Assembly: GCA_003550345.1 (NCBI GenBank)
Contig: PUJZ01000026.1
Location: forward strand, 19,371 to 83,370
Length of the DNA stretch: 64,000 bases
From: Methanomassiliicoccaceae archaeon
Lineage (GTDB): Archaea; Thermoplasmatota; Thermoplasmata; Methanomassiliicoccales; Methanomethylophilaceae
Reading direction: 5' to 3'
Below are positions 1 through 8,180 of the stretch, in pieces. Position numbers and translations under genes: made by a program. How positions within the stretch are numbered: position 1 is the stretch's first letter; every line of letters begins with the position of its first letter. The notes beneath the pieces are model-generated. The model saw nothing but the letters and a program-made list of their open reading frames with translations, searched no databases and was not told the DNA's origin.

Positions 1-76
1 ACATTCCGCGGTCCCTGGGGCTCTTCCTCATCATGTAGCGGGTCTTCTTCCTAGTCCCTCTGGATGCCTGAACCAT
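1..76 (-). CDS. rpl21e: Ribosomal protein L21e (eL21), N-terminal part only
   Basis: Only the first 25 codons lie in the window; the gene runs off the left edge. The reading starts at an ATG at 76 and gives MVQASRGTRKKTRYMMRKSP, followed by RDRGM. This is the basic N-terminus of archaeal/eukaryotic L21e, a large-subunit protein that usually begins M-V-x-x-S-x-G-x-R-x-x-T-R. A GAGG Shine-Dalgarno sits just upstream in the 13-nt gap after pus10, so it is the last visible gene of the aIF1A-rio1-KH-pus10 operon. The call rests on a short but distinctive N-terminus. Confidence 0.8.
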   Translation of the reverse strand, partial: MVQASRGTRKKTRYMMRKSPRDRGM

Positions 77-89
77 TTGTATTCCTCGG

Positions 90-1298
90 TTATCGGTCGT
101 TGATGGCAATCACGTCCAAGGTCTCCACCGTGCACGGGAGTCCCAGCGCCTCGGAGAGGCTGGGCGTCGTCCTGCCCCCGTCGCCGGAGACGAACTCCTT
201 CACATAGGTGCCGGATTCGGTCTCCAGGAGGAGCACGAAGGCGTCCTCCTCGACATCCTCCACTTCCATGGAGGCGATCTCCCGGCGGCGCACCATGTCA
301 GCGCGGCGGTGGGAGACGCGGGACGGAGTCCTCTGGTCGATATGGAGTTTGGTGAATGATTTCGCTACCTCATTAACTCTTTCTTTATTAACTTTACCTT
401 CAACGAGGACCTTGGCCCTGTAGGTCTTGGACGGTGTGGCTGCCTTGATCTCCGCCACCTCCGAGCGCTCGGCGATCCGCAGTTCCCGCACCTGCGCGAG
501 CTCGGAGCGGTTGATCTCCATCTCCAGGGCGTCCAGGTCCACGTCGCGGCGGCGCGGCTGACGGAGCTCGATGACGAAAGGCCTCCCATCACCGAGCATC
601 AGCGCGTCCACGTCCTCCCTGCCCATGCCATGGAAGAAGTGCTCCTTGCCGTCGACGGCCGCCAGCGCCGGGCCGCCGATCTCCTCCTGCACCGAGCTAG
701 GGTACATCTTGCCGGTCCGGCCGCAACGGTCGCAGCCCTTGCCGCGGCAAGCGCGGCAGGGCCAGACGGTCTGAGGTATCTCGCGGGACAGCTTGAGGTA
801 GCGGCCGGCGATGAAGACCGGCGCGACATCAAGCTCCACCGAGGCGAAGCGGGTGTCAACCACCGCCACCACCTCCGGGCTCTTGAACTCCACCGCGCGG
901 TCGATGAGCGGCAGCGCCGCCTTGCCGATCTCACGGTTGAGCTCGGACTTGATGGGCTCGGCCAAGGAATCGCCGGTCTCCTTCCAGAGGTCCCTCTCCC
1001 TCTCCACGATGTCGGGGTCGACGCGGCAGCCGACGAGGAAATTACCGCTCTCCACCGAGAGCACCGCCTCCGCCACGGCATTGGCGAAACGCTGCACGTG
1101 GCGGAAGACGTCGCCGCAGAGGGAGCAGGGCGATGCCAGCTCCAGGCCGAGGCGGTCAGCGAGCTCCAGTCCGCGCTCCTCGTTGCTCATGCCGCTGCCG
1201 GCCTTGGCCGCAGTGCGCCCCAGGCAATGGGCGCATAGCCCCCTCTCCGCGGCCGTGGCGGCCGCCTCCTCAACTGTGTGATCGATCCAATCATTCAT
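90..1298 (-). CDS. pus10: tRNA pseudouridine synthase Pus10
   Basis: 402 aa, full length for archaeal Pus10, which makes pseudouridine 54 (and 55) in the tRNA T-loop. Two CxxC pairs near the N-terminus (C22/C25 and C58/C61) fit the zinc-binding accessory domain. A THUMP-like segment follows, then a second Cys-rich stretch (about 181-192), a family hallmark. The catalytic-domain motif GREDVDALMLG (226-236) holds the family's catalytic Asp and is followed by GRPFVIEL. The C-terminus has the expected TYVKEFVSGDGGRTTPSL block. It lies 9 bp after the KH-protein gene and ends with TAA just before rpl21e, in one translation-related operon. Confidence 0.95.
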   Translation of the reverse strand: MNDWIDHTVEEAAATAAERGLCAHCLGRTAAKAGSGMSNEERGLELADRLGLELASPCSLCGDVFRHVQRFANAVAEAVLSVESGNFLVGCRVDPDIVERERDLWKETGDSLAEPIKSELNREIGKAALPLIDRAVEFKSPEVVAVVDTRFASVELDVAPVFIAGRYLKLSREIPQTVWPCRACRGKGCDRCGRTGKMYPSSVQEEIGGPALAAVDGKEHFFHGMGREDVDALMLGDGRPFVIELRQPRRRDVDLDALEMEINRSELAQVRELRIAERSEVAEIKAATPSKTYRAKVLVEGKVNKERVNEVAKSFTKLHIDQRTPSRVSHRRADMVRRREIASMEVEDVEEDAFVLLLETESGTYVKEFVSGDGGRTTPSLSEALGLPCTVETLDVIAINDR

Positions 1299-1307
1299 GG
1301 ACAGCCC

Positions 1308-1850
1308 TCAGATCTCGAACCCCATCTCGGCGATCCGCAGCCGGGGCCGCTGCCTCTCCAGGTAGCGGTACACCGTGGAGTGCTCGCTGCCGCGCAGCAG
1401 CATCTCCACCGCGTGCTTGGCGACCGGCATGGTGACCGAGTCGCCTATCAGGCTCACGGTGTTGCCGTAGATCGACACGCTGGCGCCGGTGAGGTCCTCG
1501 ATCAGGGAGCGGGTCTTTCCCTCGGTGCCGATCAGCCTCGCCCTAACCCTTGAGACCTGGTTCCCCTTGCGGCCGGCGAACTCCTTGATGTCGAAGACCT
1601 CAAGGTACTCATCGTCCTGGAAGAGCCTCATCGCCCTTTCGGGGGAGAAGCCGCGCCCGATGGCGCGGATGACATCGACCATCTTCAGCGCCATCAACGG
1701 GTCAGACTCGTCGTCCTCATGGACGGTGACCTCGCCCTCGCTGTCGACATGGATGCGTATCCCTGATATGGACTGCAGCTCATGGCGGGTCTTGCCCTCG
1801 CTGCCGATTATGACCCCCACCCTCTCGCGGGGGACCCTTACTATCTTCAT
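1308..1850 (-). CDS. KH-domain rRNA-processing protein (archaeal Dim2/Pno1-like)
   Basis: 180 aa with two KH modules carrying GxxG loops (IIGSEGKT near 14-21 and LIGTEGKT near 106-113). This is the arrangement of archaeal aDim2/Pno1, which binds the 3' end of pre-16S rRNA and aIF2-alpha during small-subunit maturation. The ATG overlaps the rio1 stop codon (ATGA) and a GGAGGAAG Shine-Dalgarno lies inside rio1. The Pno1-RIO1-aIF1A neighbourhood is conserved in archaea and supports a 30S biogenesis role. Confidence 0.92.
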   Translation of the reverse strand: MKIVRVPRERVGVIIGSEGKTRHELQSISGIRIHVDSEGEVTVHEDDESDPLMALKMVDVIRAIGRGFSPERAMRLFQDDEYLEVFDIKEFAGRKGNQVSRVRARLIGTEGKTRSLIEDLTGASVSIYGNTVSLIGDSVTMPVAKHAVEMLLRGSEHSTVYRYLERQRPRLRIAEMGFEI

Positions 1851-2626
1851 CGCTCTTCCTCCGTCATGCTCTCAAGCATCTCCTTGTCGTCCTCCACCTC
1901 CGCCCCGCGGTGGCGGAAGAAGCGGTTGACGTTGACTATGTCCCGCTCCAGTATCTCCCTGGCGTTATAGTGGTCGGCGGTCATCGCCTGCCCGCAGTCG
2001 ATCACCACCGCCTCCCCCTCGTGGTACAGTATGTTGTACTCCGAGAGGTCGCCGTGGACCAGGCGCGCTTTGCGGTAACCGTCCCTGAGGAAGGCGGACA
2101 CCTCTTGATAGGTCTTTTGCACATCCTCGATGTCGGCGTCCTTCAGCTTCGGGGCCGATACGCCGTCCTCGCCGATGAACTCCATCACCAGGCAGTTCTT
2201 GTCATGGGCCAGCGGCTCAGGGACCCTGAGGCCGGCGTCCCGGTAGCGCTGCAGGTTGCGGTACTCCTTCCCCGTCCATGCGTATATCGTCTTGCGGCGG
2301 CTCCCGCTGATGCCCCGGAAGCGCGGGTCGCCCTCTATGTACTTTGCGATGCGCTTGAAGGTGGAGTTGCTGGTGCGGAATATCTTCAGGGCCAGGTCGC
2401 CGCCCTCCGGGTCGATCGCCAGGAAGACGTTCCCCTCCTTGCCTGTGGATATCGGGTACTCCACGGTGTCGATGAGCTCAGCGGTCATCAGTCCGTAGAT
2501 GACCAGCAGCGTCTGCCGGTCGAAGACCTCGTCGATGACCTTGCGCTCCTCACCGGTGCGGCTGCTCCCGCGCAGAGCGTCGACCTTCCTCTCCAATAGG
2601 GAATAGACGTCCTTCTGGGGCATCAC
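1847..2626 (-). CDS. rio1: RIO1 family serine protein kinase / ATPase
   Basis: 259 aa, typical for archaeal RIO1. The glycine-rich loop STGKEGNVF (60-68), the ATP-binding Lys in DLALKIF (K81), the catalytic loop HGDLSEYNIL (191-200) and the metal-binding Asp of VVIDCGQA (D210) are all present, so it should be active. RIO1 acts late in 40S/30S subunit maturation. The ATG at 2626 follows a strong GGAGGACGTG Shine-Dalgarno, 10 bp after the aIF1A gene, and the gene overlaps the KH gene by 4 bp. Confidence 0.95.
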   Translation of the reverse strand: MMPQKDVYSLLERKVDALRGSSRTGEERKVIDEVFDRQTLLVIYGLMTAELIDTVEYPISTGKEGNVFLAIDPEGGDLALKIFRTSNSTFKRIAKYIEGDPRFRGISGSRRKTIYAWTGKEYRNLQRYRDAGLRVPEPLAHDKNCLVMEFIGEDGVSAPKLKDADIEDVQKTYQEVSAFLRDGYRKARLVHGDLSEYNILYHEGEAVVIDCGQAMTADHYNAREILERDIVNVNRFFRHRGAEVEDDKEMLESMTEEER

Positions 2627-2635
2627 GTCCTCCGT

Positions 2636-2959
2636 TCAGAAGACGTCCAGGCTCTTCGGTATCTTGTTCCTCCGGCTGAGGTTGCTGGCCTGGGTCTTGG
2701 TGTAGCGGAACTTGATGTCGCATTTGTCAGGCTGGAAGTCCCATACCTTGACGATAAGGAGGTCGCCCTCACGGATCCACATCCGCTTGCGTATCTTGCC
2801 GGGGATCCTCCCCATGCGGGACACCCCGTCCTCGCACATCACCTTGATGCGGGAGGCCCCCATCAACTGGTCTGCCACGCCGAACATCTCCGACTCCTTG
2901 ATATTGGGCAACCTTACGCGTGAGAAGTCCTCCTCGGTGTTCTGCTGGTCTACTGTCAA
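2636..2959 (-). CDS. eif1A: Translation initiation factor aIF1A, probable TTG start
   Basis: S1/OB-fold initiation factor with the family core MGRIPGKIRKRMWIREGD and KVWDFQPDKCDIKFRY; it promotes Met-tRNA binding and scanning on the 30S subunit. An in-frame ATG exists at 2992, but a TATA-like box at about 2997-3007 places transcription start near 2975, downstream of that ATG. A TTG at 2957-2959 has GGAGG six bases before it and yields a normal 107-aa aIF1A beginning M-T-V-D-Q-Q. I therefore choose TTG. First gene of the aIF1A-rio1-KH-pus10-rpl21e operon. Confidence 0.9.
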   Translation of the reverse strand: MTVDQQNTEEDFSRVRLPNIKESEMFGVADQLMGASRIKVMCEDGVSRMGRIPGKIRKRMWIREGDLLIVKVWDFQPDKCDIKFRYTKTQASNLSRRNKIPKSLDVF

Positions 2960-2996
2960 TTCAGTCCTCCGGTGTGTTTTGGATACAATCATCGTG

Positions 2997-3007
2997 TATA
3001 AAAGGGT
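2997..3007 (-). promoter_or_regulatory. TATA-like box for the aIF1A operon
   Basis: Read on the minus strand the sequence CTTTTATACA lies about 40 bp before the TTG of the aIF1A gene. It implies transcription start near 2975 and a short leader that contains the GGAGG. Called by eye. Confidence 0.55.
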
Positions 3008-3035
3008 TGGCTGTCCTCATCCGCTGCCGGAGGCC

Positions 3036-3052
3036 GAATAAACGTATATAGG
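3036..3052 (+). promoter_or_regulatory. TATA-like box for gcvT
   Basis: AATAAACGTATATAGG lies about 25 bp upstream of the GTG start at 3072, which suggests a leaderless or nearly leaderless gcvT mRNA. It sits back to back with the aIF1A promoter. Called by eye. Confidence 0.5.
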
Positions 3053-3071
3053 CGCAAGGCGTCACCGCATT

Positions 3072-4175
3072 GTGTACCAGTCTGCCAGGACCTCTCTGCA
3101 CGGGCGGCACGTGGCCGCCGGGGCCCGCATGGCGCCGTTCGCCGGATGGGAGATGCCCATGCTTTACTCGGGCATCGTGGAGGAGCACCGCCATGTGCGG
3201 TCCTCAGCAGGCCTGTTCGACGTTTCGCACATGGGGAACCTGCTGGTGCGCGGCGACGGCGCTTCCGAGATGCTGCAGAGGACGCTGAGCAACGACATAG
3301 CCCTGGCCACGGAGGGGAAGGCGATCTACTCCCACATCCTCGATGAGGAGGGGAGGATCATCGACGACACCATCGTCTACAACCTCGGACAGGGCTATCT
3401 GCTGATGCCCAACGCCGCCGCCAAGGACAGGGTGCTGCATTGGATGCGGGCACATGCCGATGACGCCGAGCTTCTCGACCTCTCATCGGGCCTGGCCTGC
3501 CTGGCCCTGCAGGGCCCTCGGGCGGAGGAGGTGCTGCGGCCGCTCATGGACCTATCGGCGCTGAAGAGGTTCCGCATCACCCGGGCATCCCTCGGCCTGG
3601 AGCCCGCCCCTCTGCCGGAGGCGATCGGCCATCAAGGACAAGGCCTGCAATGCCTGGTATCGCGCACGGGCTACACCGGGGAGGACGGCTTCGAGATTAT
3701 CCTCCCCTGGGAGAGCGCTCCGGCGCTCTGGGACGAGCTCATCTCCGACGACAGGGTGCTTCCAGCGGGCCTGGGGGCGAGGGACACTCTGAGGCTGGAG
3801 AAGGGGATGCTGCTCTCGGGCACAGACTTCGACGGCAGCCAGACGCCGCTGCAGACCGGGCCGCCCTGGGTGGTGAAGTTCAACCGTCAGTTCATCGGAC
3901 GCGAGGCGTTGGAGAGGCAATATCGCGAAGGCGGCTACCAAGTGCTGACGGGCCTGGTGATGGAAGGGAGGGGGGTGCCCCGGAACGGTTATCCTGTGCT
4001 CCACCGCGGCGAGGAGGCGGGAACGGTAACCTCCGGGACCATGTCGCCCATGCTGGAGAAGGGGATCGCATTGGCTTATCTGTCTCCCGGTCTGACCGAA
4101 GAAGGGACCTCGGTGGAGGTCTCGATACGCGGGCGCGGCCATGCTGCGCGTGTCAAGAGGCCGCCCTTCGTCTGA
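3072..4175 (+). CDS. gcvT: Aminomethyltransferase, glycine cleavage system T protein
   Basis: 367 aa, full length. It releases ammonia from the aminomethyl group on lipoyl-H protein and transfers the methylene to tetrahydrofolate. The N-terminal block GARMAPFAGWEMPMLY (17-32), LFDVSHMGN, and GARDTLRLEKGM (about 233-244) are GcvT signatures rather than those of related dehydrogenases or YgfZ. Start is GTG, chosen because the TATA-like box is only about 25 bp upstream and no longer start is supported. No gcvH or gcvP is adjacent. A lipoate-protein ligase lies at the far right of the window. Confidence 0.93.
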   Translation: MYQSARTSLHGRHVAAGARMAPFAGWEMPMLYSGIVEEHRHVRSSAGLFDVSHMGNLLVRGDGASEMLQRTLSNDIALATEGKAIYSHILDEEGRIIDDTIVYNLGQGYLLMPNAAAKDRVLHWMRAHADDAELLDLSSGLACLALQGPRAEEVLRPLMDLSALKRFRITRASLGLEPAPLPEAIGHQGQGLQCLVSRTGYTGEDGFEIILPWESAPALWDELISDDRVLPAGLGARDTLRLEKGMLLSGTDFDGSQTPLQTGPPWVVKFNRQFIGREALERQYREGGYQVLTGLVMEGRGVPRNGYPVLHRGEEAGTVTSGTMSPMLEKGIALAYLSPGLTEEGTSVEVSIRGRGHAARVKRPPFV

Positions 4176-4185
4176 AATCTGGAAA

Positions 4186-4196
4186 ACTTTTTAAAC
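4186..4196 (+). promoter_or_regulatory. TATA-like box for tRNA-Glu
   Basis: CTTTTTAAACGG lies about 30 bp upstream of the mature tRNA 5' end, classic archaeal spacing. The T-run immediately after gcvT may also terminate that gene. Confidence 0.6.
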
Positions 4197-4219
4197 GGCA
4201 TGCTTTATCAACCGGCTAC

Positions 4220-4297
4220 GCTCCTGTAGTGTAGTCCGGCCAATCATTCCGGCCTTTCGAGCCGAAGACCCGGGTTCGAATCCCGGCAGGAGCACCA
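4220..4297 (+). tRNA. tRNA-Glu (anticodon TTC), CCA encoded
   Basis: A 7-bp acceptor stem GCTCCTG/CAGGAGC, a D-arm with GTGTAGTCCGG, an anticodon loop CTTTCGA giving anticodon TTC, a T-arm CCGGG-TTCGAAT-CCCGG, discriminator A and encoded CCA. No intron. The outermost anticodon-stem pair is C-A rather than the usual T-A; the other four pairs are Watson-Crick. Confidence 0.96.
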
Positions 4298-4432
4298 TCC
4301 ATTCCTATCACGTGCAACGCACCAGAATCCTCAGAGATCCGATATGCCGAGGTTCGACAGGGATTGGAAAGGCATCCTGGGATCAACCGCTCATCGATTG
4401 CTTCCTGAATACCGAGGCTACGTCCCAGGGCT

Positions 4433-5824
4433 TCACCCCTTCATGCGGTAGCGACCCCTCGGGACGGATATCTGGAAGCAGGCCCCCTCCCCTGGCTCGC
4501 CCGTCTCCTTGATGCCCATGCCCGTCATAGAGAGTATCTCCCGCGACAGGAACAGCCCCATGCCGGTGTTCCTTCCGTAGCCCTTGTCGAAGATCCTCTC
4601 CTTCATGTCATGCGGTATGCCGACGCCGTCGTCCCGCCACTCGATGACCAGAGTTCTGCCCTTGCGACGGCAGCTCAGGCTGATAGAGCTTACCGTGCAT
4701 CCGTGCTGCAGCGAGTTCTGCAGCAGGTTGTGGAAGACGCTGCCCAGCATCGGATCTGTGTAGATCTCCAATCCTTTGGCCTGATTGTTGAATGCTGCTT
4801 TTCCGAACTCGGATGCCGGAGGCAGGACGTCATCCAACAACTGCCATAAGGGGTCCTGGGAGCCGATCTGCTGATAGATGCTGGTGAATTCTATCTGACC
4901 GCTCATGCGCTCAGCGATTGCCAGCAACTTTTCGATGGTTGCGTCGTCGCGCAGCGATCGATCCTCGCGCATGAGGGACAGGTATCCGTACAAAGCCTGC
5001 AGCTGGTTCCTGAGATCGTGCCGGGTCATGCCAGTCAGAAGGTTCAGCTGGCGGTTGGCATGTCGCAAAGCCATCTCCGCCTTCTTTCTGTCGTCTATCC
5101 ATCGTGATACCCCTACCACTCCGGCGAACTCTCCGTCATTGTCGAACAACGGACTGCCGGTGACAGAAAACCATTGCCATCCATTAATGCTGTGCCGTAC
5201 CCTAAGCTCTATGCTTTCTAGTTCATCATCGCCGGCGGCGATGTTGCCAAAGGCCCTTTTGGTCCGTCCGCGGTCATGGCTGTGGATTAAGAAATCCAGA
5301 CGCTGGCCGATCGGGTTTTCGTTCTCAGCTCCGAAAAACCTCCCGTAAGACGGCGAGATGTAAACGCAAGTCCATTGGGAATCGAGCATGAAGATGATGT
5401 CACGGGAATGGTCCAGGATCATGTGGTACAGCCTGTCGCTCTCTTCCAGTGTCTGCAGTCTTCCTCTAAGCGCAGTGACGTCCCTCTCAGTGCGCAGGAA
5501 CGCCACGACATCGTCATCGTCGTCAAGCAGCGGGGTCACACGGACATCGAACCAGAGGCCGTCATCGGTCATCACCTCCGCACCCACGGCATCCCTGGAA
5601 CTCAGCGCCCTGACGGCAAGGCAATCGGAACAGGCCTCATCGTTCCCCTGATGAAACCTATGGCATTCGTGACTGAAATTCAGTTCATCAGGTTTATGGA
5701 AACGCTCGGCATTGCTGTAGAGAACGTTCATATCCCTGTCCAGCACTGTGAGTCTTTCTTGCAGCTTCGGCAAAGCCTGAAGCAAGAACTCTATTCCGGC
5801 AGGCGTCCGACCATTCTCATCCAT
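4433..5824 (-). CDS. PAS-PAS sensor histidine kinase, soluble
   Basis: 463 aa with no obvious membrane segment. A first PAS-like domain (about 15-120) contains a C-x10-C-x2-C cluster (C54, C65, C68). A second PAS (about 130-245) follows, then a dimerisation/phosphoacceptor helix with TRHDLRNQ (H269) and a HATPase domain with N-box FHNLLQNSLQH, G1 DDGVGIP and G2 GTGMGLFLS. No response regulator is adjacent. Its catalytic half resembles that of the larger hybrid kinase at 11725-14286, so the two are probably paralogues. The signal is unknown; the Cys cluster may bind a metal or sense redox. Confidence 0.88.
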   Translation of the reverse strand: MDENGRTPAGIEFLLQALPKLQERLTVLDRDMNVLYSNAERFHKPDELNFSHECHRFHQGNDEACSDCLAVRALSSRDAVGAEVMTDDGLWFDVRVTPLLDDDDDVVAFLRTERDVTALRGRLQTLEESDRLYHMILDHSRDIIFMLDSQWTCVYISPSYGRFFGAENENPIGQRLDFLIHSHDRGRTKRAFGNIAAGDDELESIELRVRHSINGWQWFSVTGSPLFDNDGEFAGVVGVSRWIDDRKKAEMALRHANRQLNLLTGMTRHDLRNQLQALYGYLSLMREDRSLRDDATIEKLLAIAERMSGQIEFTSIYQQIGSQDPLWQLLDDVLPPASEFGKAAFNNQAKGLEIYTDPMLGSVFHNLLQNSLQHGCTVSSISLSCRRKGRTLVIEWRDDGVGIPHDMKERIFDKGYGRNTGMGLFLSREILSMTGMGIKETGEPGEGACFQISVPRGRYRMKG

Positions 5825-5965
5825 GACCGCTCCAGTTCACACGCGGACCACGTTGCTTGCAGGACACTCTTGGGCAGCCCCCTTAACCATACCTATCCCA
5901 CGTGTGTCAATATATGTCATGCTATCATGCTGTAATAACAGTTTGCCCTCCGCAGCTGGCTGGTA

Positions 5966-7057
5966 TCATGCCGGTATGTCGGTCCTGTCGAATAAGGCGA
6001 CAGCGCCGATCAGGAGCAAGGCCGCCAGGGCCAGAAGCAGGAAGAAGTCCCCTGCCACGAACACGTCATCCAACAGCACCGAGTTGTAGTCCCAGTAGGC
6101 GACGATGGTCAGAGAGTGCAGCCAGGAGAGGCCTTCCACCATATGGCCGGCAACATTGAAGACGTACTGCAGCAGCAGAACGCCGAAGGTCAGCGCCGCT
6201 CCTCCACGGGCGCTGCGCAGCAGCACCGCGAAGACGAAGGCGATGGCTATCACCGACATGAACAGAGGCCAGGCCCCCAGGAGCGACAGGGCGATCTGCT
6301 GAAGCCCCAGCACGTCCCCCTCGCCCACTTGGGCGACGGAAAGGGCCATCAATACGGCGCTGGCCATAAGCACCAGCAGGGTGCCGATGCTCAGGAAGAC
6401 GAATTTCTCCAGCATATAGCGGCGACGCCGCAGCGGAGTGGAGAATACGATGTCCATCCTCCGGCCGTCGAAATCGGAGCCCACGCTTCGAGACGAGATG
6501 TAGGCCAGCCAGGTCCCCACCAGAAGGAAGAGCCATGAGTAGAACTCTATCGACATGAACCCGGCGATGTCATCCATGCGCAAGTCATCCCTGCCAGCGG
6601 TGAAGATCTGCAGGTAAGGGGTGGCCATGAGCTCCTCGATGGGGTCAACGAGCTCGGCGGTGGAGGCCATCCCCACCGGCACCACTGAAGCGTCCTGCAT
6701 CACAGCGATCACCGCGAAGTATCGGTCCTCGTCATCATCATGGGGCAAGGTCACGTTCCTTTCGGAGCTGCTGGCTACCAGCTTGGCGGTGGCCATATGG
6801 GATGACTCGTCCTCGATGATCCGGTATTCGAGCACATCGTCGTGATCCTCGAAATCCCAACTCAGGATTATCTCCCCGTCCTTGGAGCTGAGCTCGACGA
6901 ACTCCGCCTTCTCGAGTTCGTTGTCAGCGGCGAAGTCCTCCTGCACTATGGGGAAGAAATGGGGGACCCCTCCGGCGATCAGCATCACCACTGCCGTGAA
7001 TACCAAGAGCCCTTTCCATCCCCTCCTGAGCTCCAGGATCATGCTGCTAACGCCCAT
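5966..7057 (-). CDS. ABC-2 type transporter permease with extracytoplasmic FN3-like domain (1)
   Basis: 363 aa from the ATG at 7057, chosen over an upstream ATG at 7084 because AGGAGGTGG lies six bases before it. One membrane segment (KGLLVFTAVVMLIAGG) is followed by an extracytoplasmic domain of about 120 residues that looks like a fibronectin type III/Ig fold (EIILSWDF ... YRIIEDE ... YFAVIAV). Then come five or so membrane helices with the cytoplasmic motif STPLRRRRYMLEKF typical of ABC-2 permeases of the ABC-A/NosY type. Similar in sequence and layout to the next gene, so they likely form a heterodimer with the ATPase at 8181. Confidence 0.82.
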   Translation of the reverse strand: MGVSSMILELRRGWKGLLVFTAVVMLIAGGVPHFFPIVQEDFAADNELEKAEFVELSSKDGEIILSWDFEDHDDVLEYRIIEDESSHMATAKLVASSSERNVTLPHDDDEDRYFAVIAVMQDASVVPVGMASTAELVDPIEELMATPYLQIFTAGRDDLRMDDIAGFMSIEFYSWLFLLVGTWLAYISSRSVGSDFDGRRMDIVFSTPLRRRRYMLEKFVFLSIGTLLVLMASAVLMALSVAQVGEGDVLGLQQIALSLLGAWPLFMSVIAIAFVFAVLLRSARGGAALTFGVLLLQYVFNVAGHMVEGLSWLHSLTIVAYWDYNSVLLDDVFVAGDFFLLLALAALLLIGAVALFDRTDIPA

Positions 7058-7114
7058 GGCGGCCCACCTCCTCTTCGGCGCCATCCCTCAGCCTCCCCGT
7101 TTCGCTAATAGGGA

Positions 7115-8164
7115 TCATCCCGGTATGTCCCTCCTTTCAAAGACCAGCACCGCCGCGGCCAGCAGCAGAAGGGCGATAGCGGTCATGGCGAGGAAGTCGC
7201 CTACCGAATATGCCCTGTCCATAATGATGGCCTCAACGTCCCAATAGCCCAGGGCGCTGTATGCGCTCAGATGCTCCAGGCCCTCAGCCATCGATGCAAC
7301 CATGTTTATGCCGAACATGAGCAGCACGAAGAAGAAGGCGACGCCGACGGCTGTCTTGGAATTCTGCAGATAGACCGCCGCCAACGCGGATACGGCCATG
7401 AACAGCAACGCCACCGGGAAGGCCAGCACAGCGGACATGAACAAGGGCGTTGCCATCCCCTCCCCCAGCTCGCCGATGGCTTCCATCGACGCCACCAGCA
7501 CCGCTCCGGAGAGCACCAGCATCAGCGCCGTGTAGAGTGCGAGGAAGGCGAACTTCTCCAACAGGTATCGGCGCCGGGATATCGGCGTTGAGAGGACGAT
7601 GTCCATCTTCCTCTCCTCGAAGTCCCTGGTCACCGTGCTAGCGGCCAGATAGCCGAGGAAGAGTACTATCAAGAGGGCCCAGAAAATGTCCCAGAGCATT
7701 ACGATCATGCCCTCCGCGCTGCTCATGTCGACGCCGAACATCTCCTCGTAGACCGTCACCCTCTCCACGCTGGAGGCCATGCCCACATACTGCTCCTCGG
7801 AGTCCGTCACCGCCAGGACGGCGAAGTACATCTCCGGCACCTCGCCGTCCTCCTTGGCGAGATCGTACTCATGGCTCTCGTCAGCTATGCCCTCTATCCT
7901 CTCAGGCAGCAGCATATGCTGCGACGGATAGACCAGAACGGTGTAGTTGTCCGCCCCCTCCACGGGCTCCCACTGAAGATGGACCTTCACCGATCCGCCC
8001 ATGTCCTCCAGTTCCAGGGAGATATTCTCCTCTCCCTCCAGCTCATCCTGCTGGAAGACCGTCCCCATTGACGGCCAGGCGAATACAAGCCCAGCCACCA
8101 GGAGGACGACCACGACCAGGAAGACGAGCAGGACCTTCCAATTCGCCCTGAGCTCCATCAGCAT
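7115..8164 (-). CDS. ABC-2 type transporter permease with extracytoplasmic FN3-like domain (2)
   Basis: 349 aa, paralogue of the permease at 5966. The N-terminal helix (KVLLVFLVVVVLLVAGLVF) is followed by an FN3-like ectodomain (VKVHLQWEPVEGADNYTVLV ... MYFAVLAV) and a multi-helix domain. It shares STPISRRRYLLEKF with its neighbour and ends with the same FERRDIPG-like tail (FDRTDIPA in the other). It lies 17 bp after the ATP-binding gene. No Shine-Dalgarno is evident at the ATG, which suggests translational coupling. Substrate unknown. Confidence 0.82.
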   Translation of the reverse strand: MLMELRANWKVLLVFLVVVVLLVAGLVFAWPSMGTVFQQDELEGEENISLELEDMGGSVKVHLQWEPVEGADNYTVLVYPSQHMLLPERIEGIADESHEYDLAKEDGEVPEMYFAVLAVTDSEEQYVGMASSVERVTVYEEMFGVDMSSAEGMIVMLWDIFWALLIVLFLGYLAASTVTRDFEERKMDIVLSTPISRRRYLLEKFAFLALYTALMLVLSGAVLVASMEAIGELGEGMATPLFMSAVLAFPVALLFMAVSALAAVYLQNSKTAVGVAFFFVLLMFGINMVASMAEGLEHLSAYSALGYWDVEAIIMDRAYSVGDFLAMTAIALLLLAAAVLVFERRDIPG

Positions 8165-8180
8165 GGGTGCCAGGGCTATC

